A stretch of 64,000 nucleotides of DNA from Herbiconiux sp. L3-i23 (GTDB taxonomy: Bacteria > Actinomycetota > Actinomycetes > Actinomycetales > Microbacteriaceae), in contig NZ_AP025737.1 in the NCBI RefSeq assembly GCF_023734115.1, forward strand, positions 1 to 64,000. Direction: 5' to 3'. Below the pieces are notes generated by a model. That model was not told the origin of the DNA. It did not search any database and saw only the letters and a list, made by a program, of their open reading frames with translations. Position numbers and translations under genes: made by a program. This document shows, in pieces, positions 21,490 through 30,624 of the stretch. The number at the start of each line of letters is the position of its first letter. Position 1 is the first letter of the stretch.

Positions 21490-22887
21490 TCATACGACGA
21501 TCCTCGGCTGGGTTCGCACGGAATCCGAGACGCGCAGCAGCAGCGCGGCGATGATCCAGTTCGCGACGAGAGCCGAACCGCCCGCCGCGAGGAACGGCGT
21601 GGTGAGGCCGGTGAGCGGGATGACGCGGGTCACGCCGCCGATGACGATGAAGCACTGCAGGGCGAGCACGAAGGACAGACCGACGGCGAGGAGCTTGCCG
21701 AAATCGTCCTGCCCCGCGAAGCCGATGCGCAGTCCGCGTGAGACCAGCAGCAGATAGAGCGCGAGGATGCAGAAGATGCCGGTGATGCCGAGCTCTTCGC
21801 CGAGGGTGGCGATGATGTAGTCGCTCTGCGCGACGGGGGTGAGGTCGGGGCGCCCCTGGCCGAGGCCGGTGCCGACGATGCCGCCGTTCGCGAGACCGAA
21901 GATGCCCTGCACCAGCTGGTACGAGCCGCCGTCGGCGTCGTAGATCGCCGGGTTGAAGGCGTCGAGCCAGTTCTGCAGTCGACCGTTCACGTAGCTGAGG
22001 GTCTGGCTGGCGACCAGCGCGCCCGCGGCGAACATGAGCAGGCCGATGAGCACCCAGCTGAAGCGGCCGGTGGCGACGTAGATCATCACGAGGAAGAGCC
22101 CGAAGTAGAGCAGGGCGGTTCCGAGGTCGCGCTGGAACACGATCACCGACATGGCGAGTGCCCAGATGACGAGGATGGGGCCGAGGTCGCGCACGCGGGG
22201 GAGCTGGAGGCCGAGGAACTTCTTGCCGACGATGGCGAGCGACTCGCGCCTCGTGACGAGGTAGCCGGCGAAGAACACGGCGAGGGCGATCTTCGCGACC
22301 TCGCCGGGCTGGAAGGTGAACGCGCCGACGCCGATCCAGACGCGCGCGCCGTTGATCTCGAGTCCAATGCCGGGAAGCATCGGTAGCAGCAGGAGGACCA
22401 CGCCGACGAGCATGGCGAGGTAGGTGTAGCGCTGCAGGATGCGGTGGTTGCGCACGATGAGCAGCACCGCGATGGCGATCGCGATGGCGATCGCGGTCCA
22501 GACGATCTGGCGGACGGCGACGGAGTCCCAGCCCGAGTCGTTGTAGGCGATGTCGACGCGGTAGATGCCGGCGATGCCGATGCCGTTCAGCAGGGTCGCG
22601 ATCGGCAGGATGAACGGATCGGCCTCAGGAGCGACGAAGCGCATGCTGAGATGCATCGCGAGGGTGAGGACCGACAGGCCGACCCCGAGCGTGATGAGGG
22701 TGGTGTCGATCGTGCCGATAGCGCCGAGCTGCACGAGAACGATGGCCGCCGAGTTGATCAGCCACACGAGCACGAGCAGCACGAGCTCGAGGTTGCGCAG
22801 CTTGCGCGGGATGCGCATCGTGCGCACCTTGCGGCCGTCGTCCTTGCGAGGCGGGGCGGCGTTCGTGGCGACCTGTTCGGTGGTCAC
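21490..22887 (-). CDS. rodA: FtsW/RodA/SpoVE-family glycan polymerase
   Basis: Polytopic SEDS protein that polymerises lipid II into glycan strands with its PBP partner. The 465-residue protein has about ten to twelve hydrophobic segments and the family motifs VFQRDLGTALLYFGLF and GIVGTGLGQGRPDLTPVAQSD, plus the C-terminal GLTTPFLAAGGSALVANW. GTG start overlaps the pstP stop by two bases. A longer same-strand frame upstream is shadow sequence opposite pstP. Confidence 0.93.
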   Translation of the reverse strand: MTTEQVATNAAPPRKDDGRKVRTMRIPRKLRNLELVLLVLVWLINSAAIVLVQLGAIGTIDTTLITLGVGLSVLTLAMHLSMRFVAPEADPFILPIATLLNGIGIAGIYRVDIAYNDSGWDSVAVRQIVWTAIAIAIAIAVLLIVRNHRILQRYTYLAMLVGVVLLLLPMLPGIGLEINGARVWIGVGAFTFQPGEVAKIALAVFFAGYLVTRRESLAIVGKKFLGLQLPRVRDLGPILVIWALAMSVIVFQRDLGTALLYFGLFLVMIYVATGRFSWVLIGLLMFAAGALVASQTLSYVNGRLQNWLDAFNPAIYDADGGSYQLVQGIFGLANGGIVGTGLGQGRPDLTPVAQSDYIIATLGEELGITGIFCILALYLLLVSRGLRIGFAGQDDFGKLLAVGLSFVLALQCFIVIGGVTRVIPLTGLTTPFLAAGGSALVANWIIAALLLRVSDSVRTQPRIVV

Positions 22888-24149
22888 TGCGCGCTCCCCG
22901 AGGTCGTGTTCCTCTCGAGGTTGGTCACGATCGCGAGGGCGTCGGTGATCGAGTCGGCGCTGATCGTGTCCTCGACGCGCGTCTGGTAGAAGGTGGGCAG
23001 GTCGTCGACGGCGATGTCGGTGTCCTGGAAGACGGAGGACAGCGGGATCGGACCGATGCTCTGTTGGACGCCCTGGTAGATCGCGACGCGGTCGCCGTTG
23101 ACACCGACGTAGTAGCGCGACTGGGTCCACTGGTATCCGACGACGGCGGCGGTGATCGCGCCGGCGAGGATCACGGCGACGCTGACGAGCCAGGTGAGGC
23201 GCCGACGTCCCGCCCGCTTGCGGTCCTCGGCGATGAGGGCGTCGAGGTAGTCGTCGGCGTCGGACTCGAGGTGGGTCTCGCGCGCGACCGAGGACGACTT
23301 GATGGGGTGCAGCAGCAGGGAGGGCAGGCGGAGCCGACGTCCGGCCTCGGGGTCGAACTCGAGGGGAGCGGCGGCCGATCCGACCGTCACCGCGACCGAC
23401 GGCGCGTCGGGGGCGACCTGCTGCGGGTCGATGTCGGCGACGACGACGGTGACGTTGTCGGGGGCCCCGTGGTCGAGCGCCTCCTTCACCAGCTGGTCGG
23501 CGACGTCGCTCGGCGAGCCGTCCTCCTGCAGCAGCTGGTGGATGCGCTCCTCGGAGACGTAGCTGCTGAGCCCGTCCGAGCAGAGCAGCCACCGGTCACC
23601 GGGTGTAGTGCCGAGGATGCTGGTGTCGATCTCGGGTGCGGCGTCGATGTCGCCGAGCACGCGCATCAGCACCGATCGGCGAGGGTGCACCGCCGCTTCC
23701 TCCGGCGTGATGCGTCCGCTGTCGACGAGACGTTGCACGAACGTGTGGTCGGCGGTGATCTGGGTGAGCTCGCCGCCGCGGAGCAGGTAGATGCGCGAGT
23801 CGCCGATGTGGGCGATGGCGATGCTGTCGCCGACGCGGATCATGGCGCTGACGGTGGTGCCCATCCCGGTCAGCTCGGGGTGTTCGAAGACGGTCTCGGC
23901 GAGCAGCTGGTTGGCGGCGACGAGTGCCGACTGCAGGGCGAACTCGGCGTCCTGGGGCGAGGCGTAGTACTGGGTGTCGGTCTCGGCGATGCGGTTCACG
24001 GCGATCGCGGAGGCGACGTCGCCGCCCGCGTGGCCGCCCATCCCGTCGGCGACGACGAAGAGCTGACCGCCGGCGAAGCCGGAGTCCTGGTTGTTGGAGC
24101 GCACCTTGCCGACGTGCGACACGGCGGCGCCGACCGTTCTCTGAGCCAC
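22884..24149 (-). CDS. pstP: PP2C-type serine/threonine phosphatase PstP
   Basis: Removes phosphates from PknA/PknB and their substrates. The 421-residue protein has an N-terminal PPM domain with metal-binding Asp residues in VRSNNQDSG, LFVVADGMGGHAGGD, LLCSDGLSSYV and GAPDNVTVVV, then a linker and a transmembrane helix (about residues 318-340), and an extracytoplasmic tail of about 80 residues. GTG start, seven bases behind the fhaB stop. Confidence 0.94.
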   Translation of the reverse strand: MAQRTVGAAVSHVGKVRSNNQDSGFAGGQLFVVADGMGGHAGGDVASAIAVNRIAETDTQYYASPQDAEFALQSALVAANQLLAETVFEHPELTGMGTTVSAMIRVGDSIAIAHIGDSRIYLLRGGELTQITADHTFVQRLVDSGRITPEEAAVHPRRSVLMRVLGDIDAAPEIDTSILGTTPGDRWLLCSDGLSSYVSEERIHQLLQEDGSPSDVADQLVKEALDHGAPDNVTVVVADIDPQQVAPDAPSVAVTVGSAAAPLEFDPEAGRRLRLPSLLLHPIKSSSVARETHLESDADDYLDALIAEDRKRAGRRRLTWLVSVAVILAGAITAAVVGYQWTQSRYYVGVNGDRVAIYQGVQQSIGPIPLSSVFQDTDIAVDDLPTFYQTRVEDTISADSITDALAIVTNLERNTTSGSAQ

Positions 24150-24155
24150 CGGGGG

Positions 24156-24686
24156 TTACCGCCGCAACTCGAAGCTCGTCGCGCCGACCTTGATGGGGGT
24201 GTTCATGGGCACCTGGGTCGGGACGGTGATGCGCTTGCCGTCGAGGAAGGTGCCGTTGGTGGAATCGAGGTCTTGGATGACCCACTCATCGCTCCACAGC
24301 AGGAGACGCGCGTGGTGGGTGGAGGTGTAGTCGTCGCGGATCTGGAAGCCCGATTCGCTCGAACGGCCGATGGTGAGCGGCTCGGTGCCCAGCGGGATCT
24401 CGAGGCCCGACTTGGGGCCCGAGGTGATGACGAGGCGGCTCGCGGTCTTCGTGGTCGCCATGGGCTTGGAGCCCTGAGTGGCGACGGGCGGCCCGGTCGG
24501 CAGCGACTGTACGGCCGGGGGAGTGTGCACAGGAGGTGTGGGAGCGGCGAACGCCGGCTGCTCCTGCACCTTGCGGACGCGGCTGCCGAACAGGTCGGAG
24601 CGGAGGGCGTAGACGACGGCGAAGACGAACGCCCACAGCAGAGCGAGGAAGGCGATCCTCAGGATGAGGAGAGTGAGTTCGCTCAT
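24156..24686 (-). CDS. fhaB: FHA-domain membrane protein FhaB (FipA-type)
   Basis: Phosphothreonine-binding adaptor for the PknA/PknB pathway. The 176-residue protein has an N-terminal transmembrane helix (LTLLILRIAFLALLWAFVF), a Pro-rich linker and a C-terminal FHA domain with the conserved GRSSESG, STHHARL and DLDSTNGTFLDG motifs. ATG overlaps the fhaA stop by four bases. Confidence 0.93.
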   Translation of the reverse strand: MSELTLLILRIAFLALLWAFVFAVVYALRSDLFGSRVRKVQEQPAFAAPTPPVHTPPAVQSLPTGPPVATQGSKPMATTKTASRLVITSGPKSGLEIPLGTEPLTIGRSSESGFQIRDDYTSTHHARLLLWSDEWVIQDLDSTNGTFLDGKRITVPTQVPMNTPIKVGATSFELRR

Positions 24687-25429
24687 CGGTCCGCCCAGAA
24701 GTTGCCGAGGTCGTCGCCGCGGTTGCCGCCGCCGCTCTGATACCCGCTGCTCTGGCCGGCGTCGGCACTCTGCGGCAGCACCCGGAACACGATACGGGTA
24801 CGGCCGATCTGCACCACCGAGTCGGGTGCGAGCAGGGCCTTCGACACCCGCTGACCGTTGAGGGTGGTGCCGTTGGTCGAGCCGAGGTCGTTGACCTGCG
24901 CCCGCTCGCCGTCCCACAGGATCTCGACGTGCTTGCGGCTGGTGCCGGTGTCGTCGAGGGTGATGTCGGCGTCGTGTCCGCGGCCGATGACGGTGCGCGA
25001 CTGGGTGAGCGGGTAGCGCTTGCCCCCGATGTCGAGCACCGGGTTCCAGGAGACGCGGCCCTGCACGGATCCGGAATCGACCCGGAGCAAGCCGTCGGTC
25101 ATCGACGGCTCCTCGGTGAGGACGATGCTGATCGGGCCGGCGAACTGGTAGCCCTGCGACTTGGCGTGCTGCTGGACGAGGCTCGTGAGCTCGTCGATGA
25201 GGCTCGCTCCGAGGGAGCTCATGCGGGCGAAGTCGCCGGACGACAGCTGCACGGTGAAGCGGTTGGGGGCGAGGATGCGGTCGCGGGAGACGACGGCGGC
25301 GCGGGTGTCGAGTTCCTTCCGCAGCGCAGCGGTGATCTCGAGCGGCTGCAGACCCGACTTGAAGGTCTTCGCGAAGGCGCCGTTGACCGCACGCTCGAGA
25401 CCTCTTTCGAAGCTGTCGAGAATGCCCAA
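24683..25429 (-). CDS. fhaA: DUF3662/FHA protein FhaA
   Basis: First gene of the reverse-strand operon. The 248-residue protein begins with the DUF3662 domain (MGILDSFERGLERAVNGAF) and ends with an FHA domain (IGRGHDADITL, SRKHVEILW, DLGSTNGTTLNG). In mycobacteria FhaA binds PknB and the lipid II flippase MurJ. The best start is a TTG at 25429 with GGAAGG about 10 bases upstream; no ATG or GTG fits the conserved N-terminus. Confidence 0.92.
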   Translation of the reverse strand: MGILDSFERGLERAVNGAFAKTFKSGLQPLEITAALRKELDTRAAVVSRDRILAPNRFTVQLSSGDFARMSSLGASLIDELTSLVQQHAKSQGYQFAGPISIVLTEEPSMTDGLLRVDSGSVQGRVSWNPVLDIGGKRYPLTQSRTVIGRGHDADITLDDTGTSRKHVEILWDGERAQVNDLGSTNGTTLNGQRVSKALLAPDSVVQIGRTRIVFRVLPQSADAGQSSGYQSGGGNRGDDLGNFWADR

Positions 25430-25603
25430 GGGTCGGCGGCCTTCCGTTGTGAGAGCGCGGTGATGCCACGCATGGCTAGCGGAATGCTATCCGCACAGCC
25501 TTACAGCCCCGTGCTCGTGCGCCGGTAACGGCGCGCGGAGACCGGAAATGGGGCGTCGCCGGTGTGCTAATCTCGTTGGTCGGCGCGCAAGCGTCGATGG
25601 TGA

Positions 25604-25690
25604 GCGCGAGTGGCGGAATAGGCAGACGCGCACGGTTCAGGTCCGTGTGCCCGTGAGGGCGTGGGGGTTCAACTCCCCCCTCGCGCACCA
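25604..25690 (+). tRNA. tRNA-Leu (CAG), CCA encoded
   Basis: Acceptor stem GCGCGAG/CTCGCGC, anticodon stem CACGG/CCGTG around TTCAGGT, a long variable arm and a T-arm GGGGGTTCAACTCCCCC. Discriminator A (25687) is followed by an encoded CCA. A tRNA-Leu also follows fhaA in mycobacteria. The accessory island begins directly behind it, so it is the likely integration site. Confidence 0.97.
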
Positions 25691-25932
25691 AAGAGTAGTT
25701 CGTGTAACTGGGCGACCGGGATTGTGTATCTCGGTCGCCGAGTGCATTCCAGGGGTCGAACGGCACCGCTTAGGCCTTCAGCGCCGGGTCGACGTTCCCT
25801 ACCGACAAGATGTCTAGGTGTTTCGGTCGCCATTGGCTGTTGAGGCGAGCCCGCAGCTCGATGCGGGTCGAATCCGGGCATGGCGAAGCCGCCGGGCTGC
25901 CGGCGGTGCTTGGGTGTCTCGAGCTGGGCTGT

Positions 25933-27721
25933 CTACGTGCGGGAAGGATGACGGGTACGTCGTCCATCCAGAGGCTTCGCTCGCATCGGCTGAAGCAGAT
26001 CCGAGCGGCGCCGCGCCTTTCTCCGGGGCGACTTCGGATCGCGGGGAGCCTCGTGACGGTCGAGGAAGGTCTTGAGCTTGCGGATGTTGCCGCCGACGAC
26101 TCCGAGGGTCGCCATCAGGTACTGGTAGGCGTAGCCACGGCCGGGTCGTCTGTACGGGTTGGCGATGTCTTCGTGGTGCCCGCTCTTGAGGTAGGCGTTG
26201 GCGCCTTCAACGGTTGAACGCAGCCCGTAGTACTTGATCCACTGCTTGGACCGGAAAGGGAAGTGCTGCCGGTATTTGAGTCCGACGGTTCCCGGAATGG
26301 ACACGGTTTTCGAAGTGGGGCGCGGGAGGATCTCACCGGTGATCCGGTCGACGTACTCGTCGTCGTCGAGTTCGGGCACGAAGTAGCGCTGGAAGCCGTC
26401 TCCGTCGGGTCGGCCCTTGGGCTTGAGTCGGAAGCGCTCGCGTTCGTCGATGCGGGCGTTGCGTTCGTGTTCGGTGATGCGGCCCTCGCGGAAGTCCCGC
26501 TCCGCGTCGATCAGGGTGCCGCGCTTGCAGTGCACGTACCACTGACCCTCGACCAGGATGAACTGCTCGTACGAAGCGCGAGTCCCTAGTTGGTTGATCT
26601 TGTAATCGAACATGAAGCGGTGACCCAGTGCCGTGAGCGGGCTCGCGAAATTGTCGACGTGTAGCCCGTTGTAAGCGCGGTCGACGGCGACGAATCCGGC
26701 GGGATGTCCGACGTCGGTGAGGTGCTCGTACATCATCCTGGGCGCGCGGGTGATCTCCGAAGGAGGGTGGTAGCCGACAGCAGCGAAGAGCAGGGGGAAG
26801 TCAGTGCTGTCGGCGTCGTCGTCGGGATGGTTGCGGATCATCGCGGCCAGCTCCAGCTCGTACCCGTAGAACCGCTTCTCCCGGGCCTTGCCTTTGCCGT
26901 TGTGATCTCCGGTGCGGATGTACCAGTTGGCATCGAAGTCCACGGAGTAGGGGACACCTTCATCTGACTTGCCGCCTTTGCCTAGGACAGCGATGAAGGT
27001 GGCGTCCAGGGCAGAGTTGCCCTGCCAGCCGGTCACATGCTTGCCGGCTAGTTTCACCGAGGCGGTGACGAGCGCGTTCATGGAGGCGTCGATTCGCTTC
27101 TGGCGGATGGCCTGAACCGCGGGGTCGCGCCACTTCAGCAGTTCCTGTGCCTGCTCGGGACTGAGGATCTTCTGTCGGGTGATGCGCTCTCCGACGGGAT
27201 CCCACCTGGTCCTCGAGCGATGTATCTTCGTCCGCCCTTGCCAGGATGTCCATGTCGTTGAAAGCGTGATCGATGGCTGACCTGCAGGCGTACCACAGCA
27301 AGCCCCTCAGGAGCAGACCTTGTCGCTCATCGTGGGCCCGCTCGGCTGTGGTCTCCTCGTCATCGGACCGGCCTGGGAGGAAGAGATAGTCGATTCCTTG
27401 CAGGCGGGCGGCGTCAGCGATCAAAGTCGCTTCGCTCCTCCCAGCTGTCTGGGTGTTCCGGATCTGATCGCCGCGCCACGCGGCAACATCGACAGGCGGG
27501 GCCTCGCGTGTTCGCCAGAGGACGAGGCCTAGCTCGACTCCGGGGAGTTGCAAGGGTGGTTCGAGAGTCAGGAAGGCATTGATCGCTTCGACGTCGCTCG
27601 ATCGGATCACAGCCTCTAGAGCGAGCTTCTTGTCGGCGTCAGTCGCCCAGCTGTTCGGGCTGTTGATGCGGTTGATCGCTGCGCTGCGGAGCGGCCTTGG
27701 TCGCGCGTTGGGCGAAATCAT
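25933..27721 (-). pseudogene. Frame-broken DDE-transposase-like gene
   Basis: Two same-strand fragments form one gene. The N-terminal part (27721 down to about 27210) ends at ADEDTSLED. The frame then shifts by one base near the GACCAGGTGGGATCC tract, and WDPVGERITRQKI continues to the stop at 25933. Candidate acidic catalytic residues are in NSALDATFIA, VAVDRAYNGL and STVEGANAYLK. No insertion-sequence family is assigned and I could not find terminal repeats. Its 5' end overlaps the lspA 3' end by 83 bases. A 65-codon frame at 25770-25967 could be a further displaced tail. The rest of 25691-25932 shows nothing recognisable. Confidence 0.65.
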
Positions 27722-28220
27722 GTCGGGAGGCGCGAATTATCATCAGAGCTGCCAGCAACGCTCCGAGTGCCAACCAGATGTCGGCCACATTGCCGATGAA
27801 AAGTTCGCCGTAGGCGAGGAAATCGGTGACATGGCCGATGCCGAAGCCAGGGTGAGCAAAGAGGCGGTCGGCGAGGTTTCCGGTGGCTCCTCCCCAGACG
27901 AGCCCGACAGCAGCCGCCCAGGAGAGAGTCTTGGTGTGAGCTGCGACCCAGAACAGACCAATCACGGCCAATGTGGCGATCCCGGTGAGAAGCAAGGTGC
28001 TGCCGGAACCCAAGGACATGACGGTGCCGGGATTGTAGGTGAGTTCCAGGCCGAATAGATCGCCGACGAGGGGTGTCCGTCCCCGCCCCGATAGCTCAGC
28101 GATGGCAACCGCTTTGCTGACCTGGTCGATTACGACCGCAGCTGCCGCGATGGCCGCTGTAACCCCGAAGCGCTGCCAGTTGACGGTGGGGGTGAGTAAG
28201 TGTTCTCGGACGCTGGTCAT
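27639..28220 (-). CDS. lspA: Lipoprotein signal peptidase (signal peptidase II), accessory copy
   Basis: Aspartyl protease in the membrane that cleaves prolipoproteins before the lipid-modified Cys. The 193-residue protein has about four transmembrane segments and both catalytic motifs: GNLADR (Asp118) and GNVADIWLALG (Asp147). The C-terminus after residue 165 is polar and overlaps the broken transposase, so the native end may have been altered. Divergent from lnt across a 150-base gap. A TlpA-like lipoprotein in the same island is a possible substrate. Confidence 0.9.
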   Translation of the reverse strand: MTSVREHLLTPTVNWQRFGVTAAIAAAAVVIDQVSKAVAIAELSGRGRTPLVGDLFGLELTYNPGTVMSLGSGSTLLLTGIATLAVIGLFWVAAHTKTLSWAAAVGLVWGGATGNLADRLFAHPGFGIGHVTDFLAYGELFIGNVADIWLALGALLAALMIIRASRHDFAQRATKAAPQRSDQPHQQPEQLGD

Positions 28221-28325
28221 GGGTGAACCGTAACGGGTGCCGCTTTCGATGAGGCAGTGGCCAGGGTGGCCAGCAGCAGTCCACGAGAAGTAAGCGCCGC
28301 GAAGCTTCCATTCTTAGATAAGAGC

Positions 28326-28335
28326 GAGCTAGCTC
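28326..28335. promoter_or_regulatory. Palindrome in the lspA-lnt divergent region
   Basis: GAGCTAGCTC is a perfect 10-base palindrome in the gap between the divergent lspA and lnt starts. It may be an operator; nothing else supports this. Confidence 0.25.
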
Positions 28336-28373
28336 ATCTGGGACTCTTACAGGCGCTTGGCAGCCTTCGTACC

Positions 28374-29951
28374 GTGACCAGCGTTGTGCCTGCCCATCGG
28401 GCGCTGTGGCGGGTTCGGGGTTTCAGTCGTCGTGACGCGTGTAGATGGCTGAGTCCGCGAGTAGGTGCGGCGGTGTTGGCCGGCCTGATGATGGACGCGG
28501 GATTCCCCGGGCTCGGCTGGTGGCCGGTCACCTTCCTCGGCATCGCGGTGCTGTTGGAGCTGCTGCATCGAAGCTCTGTTCCGGTCGCGTTGGGGCTTGG
28601 AGCGGTCAGCGGTTTGACCTTCTACCTCGCGCACGTCTCATGGACCGCGGAGTACCTCGGACCAGTCCCGTGGTTGGCGCTATCGGTGCTCGAGTCGACG
28701 ATTTTCGCCGTCGGAGCGGCAGCGATCGCGTTCCTCTGGGCTCTGATCGAGCGGGTTTGGCCGACTCGGGCGGGTCGGCTGGTAATGGTCCCGCTCGCGG
28801 TTGGGGGGACCTGGGTAGCCCGGGAGACCGTGGCGGGGAGTTGGCCCTACGGAGGGTTCGCGTGGGGTCGGATCGCCTACTCCCAGTCGGAGGGGCCGTT
28901 GGCGCCGCTGATCGCCTGGGTCGGAGTCTCAGGCTTCAGCTTCGTCGTCGTCGCGACCATCGTGCTGAGCATCCAACTCCTCTGCCGCCGACGGCCTCCT
29001 CTTCGATCGGTGAGCGCAGTGGTCGCGCTGGGTGTGCTCTTGCTCGCGTTCCCGGTGTGGCAGCCGACGACGTCGGGATCTCTGCGTGTGGCGGCGGTGC
29101 AGGGTAACGGACCGGCGGGGTACTTCGACGCCCGAGCGAGCGGGGACCTCATCGCAGCTCAAATCGCCGCGACCGAGGCTGCCGTCGGAACAGGGGCGGA
29201 CGTTGTCGTATGGCCCGAGAACAGCATGGACGAAGACCCGCTCAACTCGGCCACCACCGGACGGCGCCTGACAGATCTGTCCAGGACACTGTCTGCACCC
29301 CTGGTGGTCGGGGCAATAACGCAACGCGACGGCCTCTACTACAACAGCTCACTGGTCTGGACTCCCGACGGCCCCACCGGGCTATACGACAAGAATCACC
29401 CGGTGCCCTTTGGCGAGTACGTTCCCGACCGGGCGTTCTGGTCTCTGCTTGCCCCTGAGCTCATTGACTTAGTGAAGCGTGACTATCAAATCGGCACTCT
29501 CGCCCCGGCGGTCGACGTCGGAGGAGTAAAAGCCGGTGTCTCGCTCTGCTTCGACATCGTCGACGATCGCCTCATCACTCAGATGATCAAGGAGGACGCG
29601 CAGATCATCCTCGCCCAAACGAACAACGCCGATTTCGGTCAAACCGACGAGGCCGCGCAGCAGCTGGCCATCGCTCGATCGCGCGCCATCGAAACCGGCC
29701 GGACCGTCGTCAACATCTCAACCGTCGGTCGTAGCCAGATCATCCTCCCCGACGGCACGACCTCGGCGGAGATCCCCGCCTTCCAGCCCGGCAGCCTCGT
29801 CGACGATGTTCCGCTCGTGGAGGAGGACACCCCAGCCACCGTCCTCCGTGACGTGATCGCGTCAACGATCGCGCTCTGCGCCCTCGTTCCCCTCCTCGCC
29901 GGATCCCTCGTCGTGCTCGTCGGACGCACTCAGCGCCGCCGCATCTTCTGA
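28374..29951 (+). CDS. lnt: Apolipoprotein N-acyltransferase
   Basis: Adds the third acyl chain to lipoproteins. About 525 residues from the GTG at 28374; the frame is open back to a GTG at 28257, so the start is uncertain. Several N-terminal transmembrane segments are followed by a nitrilase-like domain with the catalytic triad: Glu in VVWPENSMDED, Lys in GLYDKNHPVPFGEYVP and Cys in GVSLCFDIVDD. Clustering with lspA suggests a dedicated lipoprotein-maturation pair. The C-terminus overlaps the convergent small-protein gene by 90 bases. Confidence 0.9.
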   Translation: MTSVVPAHRALWRVRGFSRRDACRWLSPRVGAAVLAGLMMDAGFPGLGWWPVTFLGIAVLLELLHRSSVPVALGLGAVSGLTFYLAHVSWTAEYLGPVPWLALSVLESTIFAVGAAAIAFLWALIERVWPTRAGRLVMVPLAVGGTWVARETVAGSWPYGGFAWGRIAYSQSEGPLAPLIAWVGVSGFSFVVVATIVLSIQLLCRRRPPLRSVSAVVALGVLLLAFPVWQPTTSGSLRVAAVQGNGPAGYFDARASGDLIAAQIAATEAAVGTGADVVVWPENSMDEDPLNSATTGRRLTDLSRTLSAPLVVGAITQRDGLYYNSSLVWTPDGPTGLYDKNHPVPFGEYVPDRAFWSLLAPELIDLVKRDYQIGTLAPAVDVGGVKAGVSLCFDIVDDRLITQMIKEDAQIILAQTNNADFGQTDEAAQQLAIARSRAIETGRTVVNISTVGRSQIILPDGTTSAEIPAFQPGSLVDDVPLVEEDTPATVLRDVIASTIALCALVPLLAGSLVVLVGRTQRRRIF

Positions 29952-30239
29952 GGCGGCATCGCCCGCTGCTGCGGCGGCTGCCGCCTGAGCCTCGAGCTCC
30001 AGACGGATCTGCTCCCGAGACTCCTCCCGATAGCGCACCCGCCTGACCCGCCGCATCATGTCGACTGCGATCAGCACAGCGGCGGCGGCCACCACCAGAA
30101 TCGCGGCGAAGCCGAGCGGCCCCGGCGTGATGACATTCGGGTCGAAAGTCGCCGAAGGAGACGGCGTCGGGAATGGAGCAGGAGTCTCTCCTCGGACGGC
30201 TTGAAACATCAACGGCCCTTTCGCGTGACTCGACACCAT
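29862..30239 (-). CDS. Small single-pass membrane protein next to the KmtR-like gene
   Basis: About 125 residues from ATG 30239 (MVSSHAKGPLMFQ); an internal ATG at 30209 is an alternative. A Pro/Thr-rich N-terminus, one transmembrane helix (LGFAAILVVAAAAVLIAVDMM), a basic stop-transfer segment (RRVRRVRYREE) and an Ala/Glu-rich tail. The tail overlaps the end of lnt, so its length could be partly fortuitous. It is divergent from the metal sensor, as is another small membrane protein next to cmtR. No family is recognised. Confidence 0.5.
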   Translation of the reverse strand: MVSSHAKGPLMFQAVRGETPAPFPTPSPSATFDPNVITPGPLGFAAILVVAAAAVLIAVDMMRRVRRVRYREESREQIRLELEAQAAAAAAAGDAASEDAAALSASDEHDEGSGEEGNEGAERDR

Positions 30240-30252
30240 GGCCTCAGTCTGG

Positions 30253-30276
30253 CACAATCTGCGTATGTTCGAAGAT
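30253..30276 (+). promoter_or_regulatory. Leaderless promoter and candidate KmtR operator, first copy
   Basis: CACAAT (30253-30258) ends 6 bases before the ATG at 30265. An interrupted inverted repeat ATCTGC-N8-GAAGAT (30257-30262 and 30271-30276) covers the start site. The same repeat with the same spacing occurs at the second KmtR-like gene (45004-45023). Confidence 0.55.
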
Positions 30277-30624
30277 AGCCAGGTTACTGAGTATGATCCT
30301 CAGAACCAGAACGTCGAAATCGCGGCGGAGTTGTTCGCCATGCTCTCCGACCCGACACGGATCCGGATCGTCCTGATTCTCTCGAGCGACGAGCGGTCGG
30401 TGAACGAGATCGCAGAATTCCTCGACAAGGCACCGACAACCGTTTCTCAGCACCTGGCCAAGCTGCGTATGGCGCGGCTGGTGGCCACCCGTCACGAGGG
30501 CAACCGGGTGTTCTACCGGCTCGCTAACGATCACGCCCGGCAGCTGGTGCAGGACGCTCTCCACCAAAGCGAGCACACCACCGGAGGGCCCCTCCGGCAC
30601 GACGACTCCCGGGCGGACCGCTGA
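30265..30624 (+). CDS. ArsR/SmtB-family metal sensor, KmtR-like (first copy)
   Basis: Repressor released from DNA by metal, expected to control the adjacent CDF exporter. 119 residues with a winged helix (VNEIAEFLDKAPTTVSQHLAKLRMARLV). Aligned to M. tuberculosis KmtR (Ni/Co sensing), most ligand positions are present: His90, Glu103, His104 and His112, but the last His is Asp113. The start at 30265 fits a leaderless transcript; an upstream in-frame ATG at 30238 is less likely. Stop overlaps the exporter start (TGATG). Confidence 0.9.
   Translation: MFEDSQVTEYDPQNQNVEIAAELFAMLSDPTRIRIVLILSSDERSVNEIAEFLDKAPTTVSQHLAKLRMARLVATRHEGNRVFYRLANDHARQLVQDALHQSEHTTGGPLRHDDSRADR

Noticed and set aside
25604-25690. 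Direct repeat of the tRNA-Leu end as the right attachment site
   Set aside because: I looked by eye near the far side of the island and saw no match, so no attR is claimed.
27195-27215. Programmed frameshift in the transposase-like gene
   Set aside because: The site lacks a classical slippery heptamer and a clear stimulatory hairpin; a mutation is the simpler reading. Kept as an alternative in the findings.
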